NCBI GenBank assembly: GCA_000987045.1
Contig: LAKY01000031.1
Coordinates: 1 to 55,423, forward strand
Length of the DNA: 55,423 nt
Direction of reading: 5' to 3'
DNA from: Clostridiales bacterium PH28_bin88
GTDB taxonomy: Bacteria > Bacillota > PH28-bin88
The stretch's first letter is position 1. Each line of letters starts with the position of its first letter. The translations under genes were made by a program, and so were the position numbers. The notes below the pieces were generated by a model that saw only the letters and a program-made list of their open reading frames with translations, was not told the DNA's origin and did not search any database. Shown one piece after another: positions 6,875 to 14,572 of the stretch.

Positions 6875-7492
6875 GTGTATACTAAATACCCGGTAGACGA
6901 ATTTTTGGCTCACCTGGCCGAACCCTCTTTCCCCGGCCCTGCCGGCGGTAGCGCCGCGGCCCTGGGCGGGGCCATGGCGGCCGCCCTGCTGGAAATGGCA
7001 TCCGGGGTAACCCTGCGTAAGGAACCAGAAAAGAGAGGAGACCCGGAGCTAACACGCCGACTGCACCAGGCGAAAACAATTGCGTCACCGGCTGGTGCAA
7101 CTGGCGGACGCGGATGCGGAAGCCTACGCGGAGGTGGTGCGGGCCACCAAGGCTCCTTCCGCTGAGGGGTTCCGCCGGGAAGAAGCCATGCGGCAGGCCA
7201 CCCGGACCCTGGTGGACATTATTACCGCCTGCGGGGATGTACTGGGTGGGCTTACCGAAATGACAGGCGCAGGTTACGTCAAGGTGCTGGGGGATGTGGC
7301 CGGCGCCGCTTACCTGGCGGAGGCGTCTGCCGCGGCGGCCCGCCAGGGAGCGGAAATTAACCTGGGGCTGCTCGGGGACGTCAACTTCCGCGAAGTGGTG
7401 TCCCGGCAGGTATTATACAAGAGGGCTGCGAAAGGTGCCGGCAGTTAAAGGAGCAGGTGCTGCAGGGCGTCGGGGAGCGGAAGCGGGTATAG
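6875..7492 (+). pseudogene. Formiminotransferase-cyclodeaminase-type (FTCD_C) protein, two frameshifts
   Basis: GTG 6875 follows AGGTGAGG. The first segment, to about 7078, carries the family start (FPGPAGGSAAALGGAMAAALLEMASG). The frame then shifts near 7070-7082 and continues in the +1 frame with LRHRLVQLADADAEAYAEVV through AEINLGLLGDVNFREVV. A second shift near 7400-7420 would recover a natural tail LKEQVLQGVGERKRV, ending at the TAG 7490-7492. Joined, the pieces give about 205 residues, normal for stand-alone cyclodeaminase-like folate enzymes (methenyltetrahydrofolate formation from formimino-THF). With two breaks it is very likely non-functional. Confidence 0.75.
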
Positions 7493-7522
7493 GTGATGTG
7501 ATAATAAATGAAACGTTTAATA

Positions 7523-7552
7523 AGAGTGTCGCTGATTAGCGACTCTTTTTTT
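7523..7552 (+). terminator. Rho-independent terminator
   Basis: AGAG-T-GTCGCT pairs with AGCGAC-TCT around a GATT loop (one bulged base), followed by at least seven T. It lies 30 nt after the end of the cyclodeaminase pseudogene. Confidence 0.8.
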
Positions 7553-7698
7553 GCCGGGATGAGACAGATGGACAAGGCCATTAGCGTGGGGGCGGCCCGC
7601 AAGCCAATTGCTTCAATCAATTATTGACAAAAGGACCGCATATTTTGATGGTGGCATGCATTTTGCTATTTTGAATTTACACCAAGGGAGAAGGCTAA

Positions 7699-7839
7699 AT
7701 GTCCAAGATTTTAGGTGATCGGCTAAGCGAGGAACTGGTGCAGTTGCTTGTAACCTACTCTAGTTCAGGAGGCGAAGTAAATTGCCGAGGTTCGAAACGT
7801 TGCCCAATTATTCACGGTCGTCAGAGGCGCCGCGAGTGA
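7699..7839 (+). CDS. Small open reading frame of unknown function
   Basis: ATG 7699 preceded by a GGGAGAAGG-like ribosome site gives a 46-residue product starting MSKILGDRLSEELVQLL. The first 20 residues look protein-like, but the remainder is Arg/Ser-rich and runs into the cooS remnant. It may be the start of a lost gene whose 3' part was deleted, not a working gene. Confidence 0.25.
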   Translation: MSKILGDRLSEELVQLLVTYSSSGGEVNCRGSKRCPIIHGRQRRRE

Positions 7840-7881
7840 AAGACCGTAAGAACCGTATGCGTACCGTAGACCCGGCTGCCC

Positions 7882-8203
7882 AACAACCTGAAGGGCATTC
7901 AGGACGAAAACTTCACCGTAATCGCCCAGGAACTGGCCCGGCAAGGCCATCGCCTCGTGGTTTATGACCCTGGGGCATCCGGTGCATGTGGGTCCCATGC
8001 CGCCCATTGAAGGTAGTCCCCTGGTATACGGGATTGCCACCCAGATCGCTCACGACGTGTACGGCGGGCACTTCATCTTTGAACCGGACCCGGAGGTGGC
8101 GGCGCAAAAAATGCTGGAAGCCTTGAAGTACCGGACCTGGAAGCTGCGAATCCACCGGCAGGTGGCTGACAGGTTTGACACCGGCCTGTGTCAGAATTAC
8201 TAG
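7882..8203 (+). pseudogene. cooS: Remnant of anaerobic carbon monoxide dehydrogenase catalytic subunit (cooS)
   Basis: Two pieces in different frames match the C-terminal part of CooS. The first (7882-about 7960) reads NNLKGIQDENFTVIAQELAR, like the conserved CNNxK...IA-EL segment. The second (7964-8203) reads PPIEGSPLVYGIATQIAHDV, then GGHFIFEPDPEVAA and a tail RTWKLRIHRQVADRF. A deletion and frame change join them. The rest of the gene (cluster ligands, N-terminal domain) is absent. This is a decayed gene and says the lineage had Ni-CODH, common in acetogenic and carboxydotrophic Clostridia. Confidence 0.72.
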
Positions 8204-8243
8204 GCCAACGCGTTTCATGCCCTCCCCATTAACCATATATATA

Positions 8244-8307
8244 GGCCGGGACGAGGTTACAAGCCCATCCCGGCCACCTGTTTGTAGCGCCAATTTGCTC
8301 CGCCGCC
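8244..8307. repeat. 64-nt intergenic repeat element, copy 2
   Basis: Second copy of the element at 4817-4880, same length. Here GGCCGGGA at 8244-8251 pairs perfectly with TCCCGGCC at 8268-8275 (16-nt loop), so the hairpin is better preserved than in copy 1. Confidence 0.6.
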
Positions 8308-8457
8308 TTTTTGGGCCTCAACAGCCGGCTTACCGTCACGAACTTGATGGTGTTCGGCGCCGCCCGGGCCTCCTGAACAAACACCGTACAACGGCAAGAG
8401 CACTGGTGTGAGACCTCGCCGTATTTACTATCACCTTCGCGGTCATGGAATGGGAAA

Positions 8458-8522
8458 TGTGACCAACATCACCTGGCGTAAAGATGCCTGTCACGGCACA
8501 GGCGGCCGTTTTCCCGCATAAT
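8458..8522 (+). promoter_or_regulatory. CRP-type box and -10 upstream of V4R gene copy 2
   Basis: TGTGACCAACATCACC at 8458-8473, identical to the box at 4929, with a -10-like CATAAT at 8517-8522. Box centre to -10 is 51.5 nt, exactly as in copy 1, although the sequence between has diverged. Conserved box and spacing with diverged spacer argue for selection on the regulatory geometry. Confidence 0.65.
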
Positions 8523-8555
8523 TGACTCATCCAAACGAAGCAGGGGGTTAGAACG

Positions 8556-9005
8556 GTGAAAAAATTGGGGATGGCGGAGATCGCCAAGATCAACCGGCCC
8601 AAGCTGGGCCGGCAGGTGCCGCTGGAGGTGTTCCGGATGTTAAGGCTGGTGGGCATCCGGGGTGGTTTGCCCATGGGAGGCAAAAGCATTACCGCCACCG
8701 TGGGGCGGGAAATAGGTAAAAATCTGGGTTGCAATAGCCTGGAGGAGTTGCTGCAACTGTTGCAGACCTACCGCATCGGCATACCCAGCATACTGGAGCG
8801 TAGTGACAACCACCTGTTGATTGCCCTGGACGACTGCCTGGTTTGCAAGGGAATGGACAATATCGGCGAGAAGGTGTGTGACCTGGAAGGGGCCATCATC
8901 GAGGGGGCGCTAACCGCCATCATCGGTAAGACGGTACGGGTGACGGAAATCAAGTGCAACTGCAACGGCGATGAGGCCTGCGTATACGAGGTGCGCATTT
9001 ACTGA
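8556..9005 (+). CDS. V4R-domain protein (intact copy 2)
   Basis: 149 residues from GTG 8556 with a GGGGG-type ribosome site. N-terminal half: MAEIAKINRPKLGRQVPLEV and a Gly-rich GIRGGLPMGGKS. C-terminal half: the V4R core CLVCKGMDNIGEKVCDLEGA and KCNCNGDEACVYEV, with five cysteines. Very close to the truncated copy at 5027-5434 and more distant from 5516-5965. No enzymatic motif is seen, and the family ligand is unclear. The stop codon lies 20 nt before the start of a GGDEF protein, suggesting the pair form a sensor/diguanylate cyclase unit driven by the CRP-type promoter upstream. Confidence 0.82.
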   Translation: MKKLGMAEIAKINRPKLGRQVPLEVFRMLRLVGIRGGLPMGGKSITATVGREIGKNLGCNSLEELLQLLQTYRIGIPSILERSDNHLLIALDDCLVCKGMDNIGEKVCDLEGAIIEGALTAIIGKTVRVTEIKCNCNGDEACVYEVRIY

Positions 9006-9024
9006 TCAACACGCCCCCGATGGA

Positions 9025-9852
9025 TTGGTTAAGGAAGCCCCGTCGTCAGTGGCTACCATCTTTTACATTGTCCTGGGGCTGGGGGCTTTCGCGGCCATCC
9101 TCCTGGCTAACGGTCTTACCATTTGGCGCCTGGTGGCGGTCCCTCTCCACAGGGTTGAGGTGGCTGCCCGCAGCCTGGCGGTGGGGAACCTGGAGACCCG
9201 TGTGGAGATCAACTCCAGAGACGAATTGCAGCTCCTAGGAGAAAGTTTCAATCACATGGCCGCCCAGTTAAGCAAGATCTATCTCACCCTGGAGCGCCTG
9301 GTGGATGAAAACCTGTCCATGGAGGCCGAAAGAAGGCAGTTAAAAGAGGCAGTGGCCCGTGACGGACTGACCGGGCTCTATAACCATTGTCACTTCCGGG
9401 AGTGGCTCCGGGCCGAAACAGCCCGTTCTTTGCGGGAGGGCAGCCCGCTGTCCCTCCTGATGGCCGACATTGACCGGTTTAAACACTACAATGACAGCTA
9501 CGGCCATCTGGCCGGGGACAAGGTGCTGACCAGTGTGGCCCGGGTAATCAAGGATGCCGTTAGAGTTTCGGATATCGCGGCCCGTTATGGCGGGGAGGAG
9601 TTTGCGGTCATCCTGCCCAACACGGATTCCGCGGCTGCTTTGGCCACGGCTGAACGGATTCGCCTGATGGTGGAGAGGACCTCCATGGATATCGGGGCCA
9701 CGGCGCCGGTACACGTCACCATCAGTATCGGTGTGGCCAGCCTGTCATCCCAGTACGCTGACGAAGAGTTCCTCATTCAAGCCGCTGATGCCGCCCTGTA
9801 TGCGGCAAAAAAGGCTGGACGCAACCGGGTGGCAGTGGCCGGCCAGCGATAG
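9025..9852 (+). CDS. Diguanylate cyclase: one membrane segment, HAMP, GGDEF
   Basis: About 275 residues from TTG 9025; GTG 9049 is an alternative and the frame is open back to 8971. One transmembrane helix (VATIFYIVLGLGAFAAILLA...) leads straight into a HAMP domain, a coiled coil and a GGDEF domain with ARYGGEEF. The inhibitory site RVSD lies five residues upstream of it, so both synthesis of cyclic-di-GMP and product inhibition look intact. Proteins of this build normally have a first membrane helix and an extracellular sensor domain; both are missing. The gene is therefore 5'-truncated, or it now relies on the V4R protein encoded just upstream. It opposes the HD-GYP enzyme at 6026-6745. Confidence 0.88.
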   Translation: MVKEAPSSVATIFYIVLGLGAFAAILLANGLTIWRLVAVPLHRVEVAARSLAVGNLETRVEINSRDELQLLGESFNHMAAQLSKIYLTLERLVDENLSMEAERRQLKEAVARDGLTGLYNHCHFREWLRAETARSLREGSPLSLLMADIDRFKHYNDSYGHLAGDKVLTSVARVIKDAVRVSDIAARYGGEEFAVILPNTDSAAALATAERIRLMVERTSMDIGATAPVHVTISIGVASLSSQYADEEFLIQAADAALYAAKKAGRNRVAVAGQR

Positions 9853-9945
9853 TCCCACTCCGGCCCGGTTTGGGTACCGTTTCGCAGTAAATTGCATGGT
9901 CTTAAGAGAACAGGAGGTGAGTAACATCCGACAAGCGGAAATAAG

Positions 9946-10470
9946 GTGGTCATACTCCCGCGGACGGATAGTTCCGCGCTGCAGGCTCCGGGCGTTCAAC
10001 GCGGGTCACTGGCGGCAGAGACCCTGTGGTCAGCCATTGGCAGCTTTGCCGGCATCGGTATTGTCGCCTTCCTGGCGCTACAGTATCGCTTGCCTCTGCT
10101 GGTGGCTTCCTTTGGTGCGACGGCGGTACTGGTCTACGCCGCTGTGGACAGCCCCCTGGCCCAACCCCGCAACGTGATTGGCGGGCACCTCATTTCGGCT
10201 GTAGCCGGGGTACTGAATTACCAATTGCTGGGTACCACCTGGTGGTCCATTGCCCTGGGGGTAAGCATGGCCATTGCCGCCATGGTGCTGACCAGGACCC
10301 TGCACCCTCCGGGAGGAGCCACCGCCATTGTCGCGGTGTGGAGCGGGCAGGGTTATACCTATATCTTCGCTCCGGTGGGCGTGGGGGCCGTCATCCTGCT
10401 GCTGGTAGCCTTGCTGGTGAACCATTTCGCTCCAGGCCGTCATGATCCCGCCGGCCGTCAAAGCAATTAA
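9946..10470 (+). CDS. HPP family integral membrane protein (copy 2)
   Basis: 174 residues from GTG 9946. Same family as 4081-4575: LLVASFGATAVLVYAAVDSP, then LAQPRNVIGGHLIS, TWWSIALG and TRTLHPPGGATAIVAV, with four predicted membrane helices. The role may be anion (possibly nitrite) transport, inferred from distant relatives only. It sits 93 nt after the GGDEF gene on the same strand. A GGAGGTG at 9912-9918 is out of frame with this start, so the true start or an upstream indel is uncertain. Unlike copy 1 there is no CBS-domain partner. Confidence 0.85.
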   Translation: MVILPRTDSSALQAPGVQRGSLAAETLWSAIGSFAGIGIVAFLALQYRLPLLVASFGATAVLVYAAVDSPLAQPRNVIGGHLISAVAGVLNYQLLGTTWWSIALGVSMAIAAMVLTRTLHPPGGATAIVAVWSGQGYTYIFAPVGVGAVILLLVALLVNHFAPGRHDPAGRQSN

Positions 10471-10892
10471 GGGGAGAACGTTGTTCCTCGGAATTTTCTT
10501 CTTCGCGGTATCGAGGTAACCGTGGTGGAGCGGGGTTCAAGGTCAATACCTTCGAGGCAAGGTTCTTGATCTGCACACCGGGCAGGATTAAATAGCGCTG
10601 ATTATTGGTTTAGCCGCCGTCATTGTTGTTCCGGTGACCAGCCAATCCACCGGTCGCGGTGGCGGCTCTTGAAGGCAGCCGTACCCCAACCTATTAGAGC
10701 AACCCACTGGCCATTCAATACAGCTCAGTAGGGCCTCACTGTAGTAGCTGCCCCAAAAGATGTTGCGATTTTGACGTTACCCTGGGAATTATTAACTAGC
10801 ACTGATATCTGGAACAATTAATCTTTGATACCGGGAGTGACGGCAAATAATTGCATGACAAAAGTTCCAAGAACGTGTTTGCCCGGCAAGTA
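10471..10892. other. Intergenic region without a recognisable gene
   Basis: About 420 nt with only short frames. A fragment near 10600-10670 (LIIGLAAVIVVPVTSQ) resembles a single membrane segment, possibly a gene remnant. No terminator or RNA element was convincing. Confidence 0.5.
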
Positions 10893-10929
10893 TTGACACA
10901 AAGGCCTGTGTGCACTACAATATGTCGTG
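10893..10929 (+). promoter_or_regulatory. Sigma-A promoter overlapped by a BlaI-type operator
   Basis: TTGACA at 10893-10898, 17-nt spacer, TACAAT at 10916-10921: a near-consensus vegetative promoter. CACTACAATATGTCGTG at 10913-10929 is an imperfect dyad with ACA...TGT half sites like BlaI/MecI operators (TACA-N-TGTA) and covers the -10. Repression of the downstream blaI-like gene by its own product is the expected arrangement. Confidence 0.75.
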
Positions 10930-10973
10930 TAATTACCACTATTTTCGATAGTGCAAAAGCAAGGTGAGGGAAC

Positions 10974-11414
10974 GTGGGCGATGGGAGTAAATTTCTATCC
11001 TTTAGCCTGGAACGGGAAGGTCTGGCCAGGGTGCTGGGTAGCCTGGAGGCTGAGGTGATGGATATTATCTGGCGCAAAGGCCAGGAGGTAACCATCCGGG
11101 AGGTATGGGAGGAACTGAAGCATTCCCGGGCCATAGCCTTTAACACCGTGATGACGGTGATGAACCGGCTGGTAGACAAGAGGATCCTGCGCCGGGAGCC
11201 GGGCCGGGAGGCTTACCGCTTCCTGCCATTCCAGACCAGGGAGGGGTTCTTGCGGGAAATTTCCCGCCGGGTGGCCGCGGGGCTGGTGGAAGATTTCGGG
11301 GAACACGCCATCGCTCCCTTCGTAGAGGCCCTGGATGCCGCCGGTCCGGAGTACCTGGAGGAGCTGGAAAAATATATCCGCCGGAGGAAAGAATCCCGTG
11401 AAAACCACCGCTAA
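10974..11414 (+). CDS. BlaI/MecI/CopY family transcriptional repressor
   Basis: 146 residues from GTG 10974. The N-terminal winged helix (about 20-95) shows the family pattern LGSLEAEVMDIIWRKGQEVT, then IREVWEEL, AFNTVMTVMNRLVDKRILRR and AYRFLPF; the C-terminal helices (about 100-146) form the dimerisation part. It should repress its own operon from the operator at 10913-10929. It is translationally coupled to a BlaR1-like membrane protease gene that begins 17 nt before its stop. No beta-lactamase gene is adjacent, so the regulated target may be elsewhere or the system may respond to another cell-wall or redox signal. Confidence 0.9.
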   Translation: MGDGSKFLSFSLEREGLARVLGSLEAEVMDIIWRKGQEVTIREVWEELKHSRAIAFNTVMTVMNRLVDKRILRREPGREAYRFLPFQTREGFLREISRRVAAGLVEDFGEHAIAPFVEALDAAGPEYLEELEKYIRRRKESRENHR

Positions 11415-12276
11415 TTACAACAACCACCATTACCGGGCTTTGCTTTCTTTCTACGGGCTGCTGGGTCTTTTTTCCGGGGTACTGGGGGTGCTGGGGGTGG
11501 GCATTTACCAGGACTGGCTGTTGATGGGACACCGCTTGACATCAGCCCGGATCTGCCTGACCTTTTTGCGGAGTCACCTCTGGTACCTGGCGGTGCTGGT
11601 GTCGCTAGTGGCTTTACTGGCAGTGATCCTGGGAAGATTCAGTTTTTCCCTTGGGGGTCAATTGGCGTCTTCCCGGCGGCTGGCCACCCAAATAGCCGGG
11701 GTGCGGGAGCCGTTGCCGGGCGACCTGAGCGGTCTGGTGACACGCCTCGGTCTCACGGACCGGGTGTTCTATACCGGGGACGAGGCGCCTTATGCCTTTA
11801 CCTGTGGCCTGGTGCGGTCCCGCGTTGTCCTTTCCCGGGGGCTGCTGGCATCCCTGGACCAGGATGAACTGGAGGCGGTGCTCTTGCACGAGAAATATCA
11901 CCTGTCTCATTATGATCCCCTGAAGGTTTACTTGGGCCGGGCGATGGCCCGCGGCCTGTTCCTGATCCCGCTGGCTGGGTTCCTCTGGCGGGGGTACGCG
12001 CAGGCCAAGGAACTGGCGGCCGATCGGCATGCCATCGGGCAGATGGGCGATGATCTGGGCCTCTCGTCGGCTCTTTGGAAAATGATCCCTCGCACCCGGG
12101 AACTGCCGGTGAACGTGCCGCTGGTGGGTGCCCTGGGCGCGGTGGAACTGCGGATCACCCAGCTGGTGGGAGGGCCCGCTGCCGCCCGCTTTCCCATCGC
12201 CCCCGGGCGGCAGGTGGCCGCCACCGTTGCGGTTTTGCTCCTGGCGTTGACTTTCTTTACCGCCAGTTGTGCCTGA
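11398..12276 (+). CDS. BlaR1/MecR1-like M56 membrane metallopeptidase
   Basis: 292 residues from GTG 11398 (GGAGGA at 11382-11387), overlapping the end of the repressor gene. Two membrane helices lie in the first 80 residues. A zinc protease domain follows with LLHEKYHLSHYDPLK (HExxH type) and a downstream AKELAADRHA that provides the third ligand, and a further helix near the C terminus. The C-terminal penicillin-binding sensor domain of true BlaR1 is absent, as in many shorter M56 proteins. It would cleave or trigger removal of the BlaI-type repressor on receiving a membrane signal. The protein ends FFTASCA shortly after the last helix. Confidence 0.88.
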   Translation: MKTTANYNNHHYRALLSFYGLLGLFSGVLGVLGVGIYQDWLLMGHRLTSARICLTFLRSHLWYLAVLVSLVALLAVILGRFSFSLGGQLASSRRLATQIAGVREPLPGDLSGLVTRLGLTDRVFYTGDEAPYAFTCGLVRSRVVLSRGLLASLDQDELEAVLLHEKYHLSHYDPLKVYLGRAMARGLFLIPLAGFLWRGYAQAKELAADRHAIGQMGDDLGLSSALWKMIPRTRELPVNVPLVGALGAVELRITQLVGGPAAARFPIAPGRQVAATVAVLLLALTFFTASCA

Positions 12277-12306
12277 ATTACGGACGGATAGTGGGGAGGA
12301 TTATCC

Positions 12307-13020
12307 ATGGGTGACCGGGATAAGTGCATGGAAGGGTGCATGGTATGCGGCCGCGAACTGGTCTATGCCGCGCGGCCTACCGCTCATACTTGCGTCTACT
12401 GCGGCCGCCAGGAGGAAGCGTATCTTTATTGCCCGGCGGGGCATTACGTCTGCGACGCATGCCACCGGCAAGACGCTATCGAAGCCATCAAGCAAATCTG
12501 CCTGGCCTCGGATTCTCGTGACCCTTTATTCATCGCCGATGCTGTTATGGATCTGCCATTTGTACCCATGCACGGGCCGGAACACCACGCCCTGGTGCCG
12601 GCGGCGCTGGTGGCGGCCTGGGCTAACAGCCTGGGCCTGCCCAAGGACGGACTGGTAGCGGAGGCCATCAAGCGCGGTGGGTCGGTGCCAGGAGGAGTTT
12701 GCGGGCGTTATGGGGCTTGCGGCGCCGGCATCGGGGTAGGGGTAGGGGTCAGCGTGATGCTTGCGGCCACCCCCATGTCCGGGGCGGAGTGGGGCCTGGC
12801 CAACCAGGTCACGGCGGTCGCGCTGGCGTCTATCGGCCGGCAGGGCGGGCCCCGGTGCTGCAAGCGGACTACCCGCCTGGCCCTCCTGGCGGCGATGGAC
12901 TTTTTACGGGACCGCCAGGGGGTAACCTGGTCCGGGGAGGCGCCTGGGAAAAAGGCCTGCCGCCACCACCGGCGTAACCGCCAGTGCCAGCTTGCCGCCT
13001 GCCCTTTCTACCCGGCATGA
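12307..13020 (+). CDS. DUF5714-type cysteine-rich protein
   Basis: 237 residues from ATG 12307. The N terminus has paired cysteine motifs CMVCG, CVYCG, CPAGHYVCDACH, suggesting zinc or iron-sulfur binding. The middle has a His/Gly-rich segment (FVPMHGPEHHALVPAAL) and a Gly-rich GGVCGRYGACGAGIGVGVG, and the C terminus has further cysteines (CCKR, KKACRHHRRNRQC). This matches the uncharacterised DUF5714 family. Function unknown. It follows the M56 protease gene by 30 nt and precedes the ccdA/resA-like pair, so a redox or metal-related role is conceivable but unproven. Confidence 0.7.
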   Translation: MGDRDKCMEGCMVCGRELVYAARPTAHTCVYCGRQEEAYLYCPAGHYVCDACHRQDAIEAIKQICLASDSRDPLFIADAVMDLPFVPMHGPEHHALVPAALVAAWANSLGLPKDGLVAEAIKRGGSVPGGVCGRYGACGAGIGVGVGVSVMLAATPMSGAEWGLANQVTAVALASIGRQGGPRCCKRTTRLALLAAMDFLRDRQGVTWSGEAPGKKACRHHRRNRQCQLAACPFYPA

Positions 13021-13120
13021 GGTGCGCGCATGCATCATGTGCGGAAGGGAGGTGAATGATGAACCAGGAAGCAGCCTTACAAAGCCGGAAACACAGTACT
13101 TGATGCCTTCTGGTCAGGTA

Positions 13121-13162
13121 GTTGCTGGTGTTAGCACTACTCCACGTAGTGCTAACTGCAAC
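13121..13162. promoter_or_regulatory. Long perfect inverted repeat upstream of ccdA
   Basis: GTTAGCACTAC at 13130-13140 is perfectly inverted as GTAGTGCTAAC at 13146-13156 around a 5-nt loop. An outer GTTGC/GCAAC pair at 13121-13125 and 13158-13162 extends the symmetry. No T-run follows. It ends 34 nt before the ccdA start and could be an operator or an mRNA hairpin. Confidence 0.6.
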
Positions 13163-13196
13163 TAAGCTTGTTCCAGAAAGAAAAGAGGATGCTCGC

Positions 13197-13916
13197 ATGC
13201 TGGACAACCCGCAAGTTTCCTTGGGGCTGGCCTTCGTAGCTGGACTGGTGTCCTTCGTCTCCCCTTGTGTGCTGCCCCTGATTCCCACTTACCTCAGCTA
13301 CCTTACCGGCGTCTCGGTACGGGAATTGACCATCCGGCAGGCCCCGGCATTAAGAGCCCGGGTCTGGTGGAACGCCCTGGCCTTTATCGGCGGTTTTTCC
13401 CTGGTCTTTATCGCCTTCGGCCTGTCAGTCAGCACCCTGGGCCAACTGCTGGCCCAGCACCAGGCGTTGCTGCGGCGGGCCAGCGGGGCGCTTATCGTTC
13501 TATTCGGCTTGCACATGACCGGCCTGATTAAAATTGGGGTGCTGCAACGGGAGAGGAGGACCGGGTATACCCCTCGCCGGGCGGGTATCCTCAACTCCCT
13601 GTTGATGGGCATGGCCTTTTCCGCCGGGTGGACCCCGTGCATCGGGCCGGTACTGGGATCCATTCTCCTCCTGGCTGGCAACAGCGGGTCCGTGTGGGCG
13701 GGTGGCTACCTGCTGGCGGCTTACTCCCTGGGCCTTGCGGTTCCGTTTCTTACGGCAGCCCTGGCGGTGGAACCCCTCATGAAAAGGCTACGCCGTTACT
13801 CGCACCTGCTACCGCTAGTTTCGGTGGCCGGCGGGGTGCTGATGATCGTGGTGGGGGTGATGGTATTCACCAACTACTTCAGCCGGCTGTCGGGGCTATT
13901 GTATTTCAACATCTAG
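13197..13916 (+). CDS. ccdA: CcdA-type cytochrome c biogenesis protein
   Basis: 239 residues from ATG 13197 (AGAGGA ribosome site), normal for CcdA. Six membrane helices; conserved cysteines occur in SFVSPCVLPLIPTYL and in FSAGWTPCIGPVLGS, the two redox-active positions of the DsbD/CcdA family. It carries electrons from cytoplasmic thioredoxin across the membrane to an extracytoplasmic thiol protein that keeps apocytochrome CxxCH cysteines reduced. The immediate partner is the ResA-like gene 18 nt downstream. The three multiheme cytochromes in this window are obvious clients. Confidence 0.9.
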   Translation: MLDNPQVSLGLAFVAGLVSFVSPCVLPLIPTYLSYLTGVSVRELTIRQAPALRARVWWNALAFIGGFSLVFIAFGLSVSTLGQLLAQHQALLRRASGALIVLFGLHMTGLIKIGVLQRERRTGYTPRRAGILNSLLMGMAFSAGWTPCIGPVLGSILLLAGNSGSVWAGGYLLAAYSLGLAVPFLTAALAVEPLMKRLRRYSHLLPLVSVAGGVLMIVVGVMVFTNYFSRLSGLLYFNI

Positions 13917-13934
13917 GTCGAGGAGGAGCCTACC

Positions 13935-14516
13935 GTGAATAAGAAAGTCATTTACTTCGTTCTGACCGTGACAAGCGTGTTTGCCCTGGGGATTTTTTTG
14001 GGCCTGCAGGCCCGCGGTAACCGGGGAGAGACGGTTCCAGAGGTCCAGGAAGAAGTTAAGCCGGCAGCGACCAGGCCGGAGGAGGCCAGGCCGCTGGTGG
14101 GCTACCCCGCCCCCGACTTCACCCTCACCGACCTGGAAGGTAAAACCGTAAGGCTTTCTGACCTGCGAGGGCAACCGGTCTACCTCAACTTTTGGGCCAC
14201 ATGGTGCCCGCCTTGCCGGGAGGAAATGCCGGACATCCAGCAGGTCTATACCGAAAAAGGGCAGCAGGTACGCTTTCTGGCGATTAACCTGACCGGGACG
14301 GAGAAGACAGTACAGGGTGTACGCGAATTTCTCTCCGCCGGCGGCTACACCTTCCCGGTGCTGCTGGATAAGGATAACGCCGTGTCAGAGCAATACCAGG
14401 TGCGGGCCATTCCTACCAGCATCTTTATCGACGCGGCCGGGGTGATCAGGTACAGGTATGCCGGGGCCATGAGCAAGGAAATGCTGGAGGCGGCCTTGGA
14501 GAAAATTCTGCCCTAG
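13935..14516 (+). CDS. ResA/TlpA-like membrane-anchored thioredoxin
   Basis: 193 residues from GTG 13935 (GGAGGAG site). An N-terminal signal anchor (VIYFVLTVTSVFALGIFLGL), a short Pro/Glu-rich linker, then a TlpA-type thioredoxin fold (about 55-193) with active site WATWCPPCREEMP and the cis-proline region RAIPTSIFID. It should sit on the outer face of the membrane and pass electrons from CcdA to apocytochromes c or other disulfides. It forms a two-gene unit with ccdA. Confidence 0.92.
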   Translation: MNKKVIYFVLTVTSVFALGIFLGLQARGNRGETVPEVQEEVKPAATRPEEARPLVGYPAPDFTLTDLEGKTVRLSDLRGQPVYLNFWATWCPPCREEMPDIQQVYTEKGQQVRFLAINLTGTEKTVQGVREFLSAGGYTFPVLLDKDNAVSEQYQVRAIPTSIFIDAAGVIRYRYAGAMSKEMLEAALEKILP

Positions 14517-14572
14517 AGCGGGTTATTCCACGGCTAATCCATCTCTCGCACGGATGAACCCAGGCGGCGGTG

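Noticed and set aside
7624..7652. TTGACA at 7624 as promoter for the cooS remnant region
   Set aside because: No acceptable -10 at 16-18 nt spacing was found.
13037..13165. 42-codon frame with a CIMCGREV start resembling CMVCGREL of the DUF5714 protein
   Set aside because: No ribosome site, the similarity is only eight residues, and the frame runs through the 13121-13162 inverted repeat; could be a small duplication scar but not callable as a gene.
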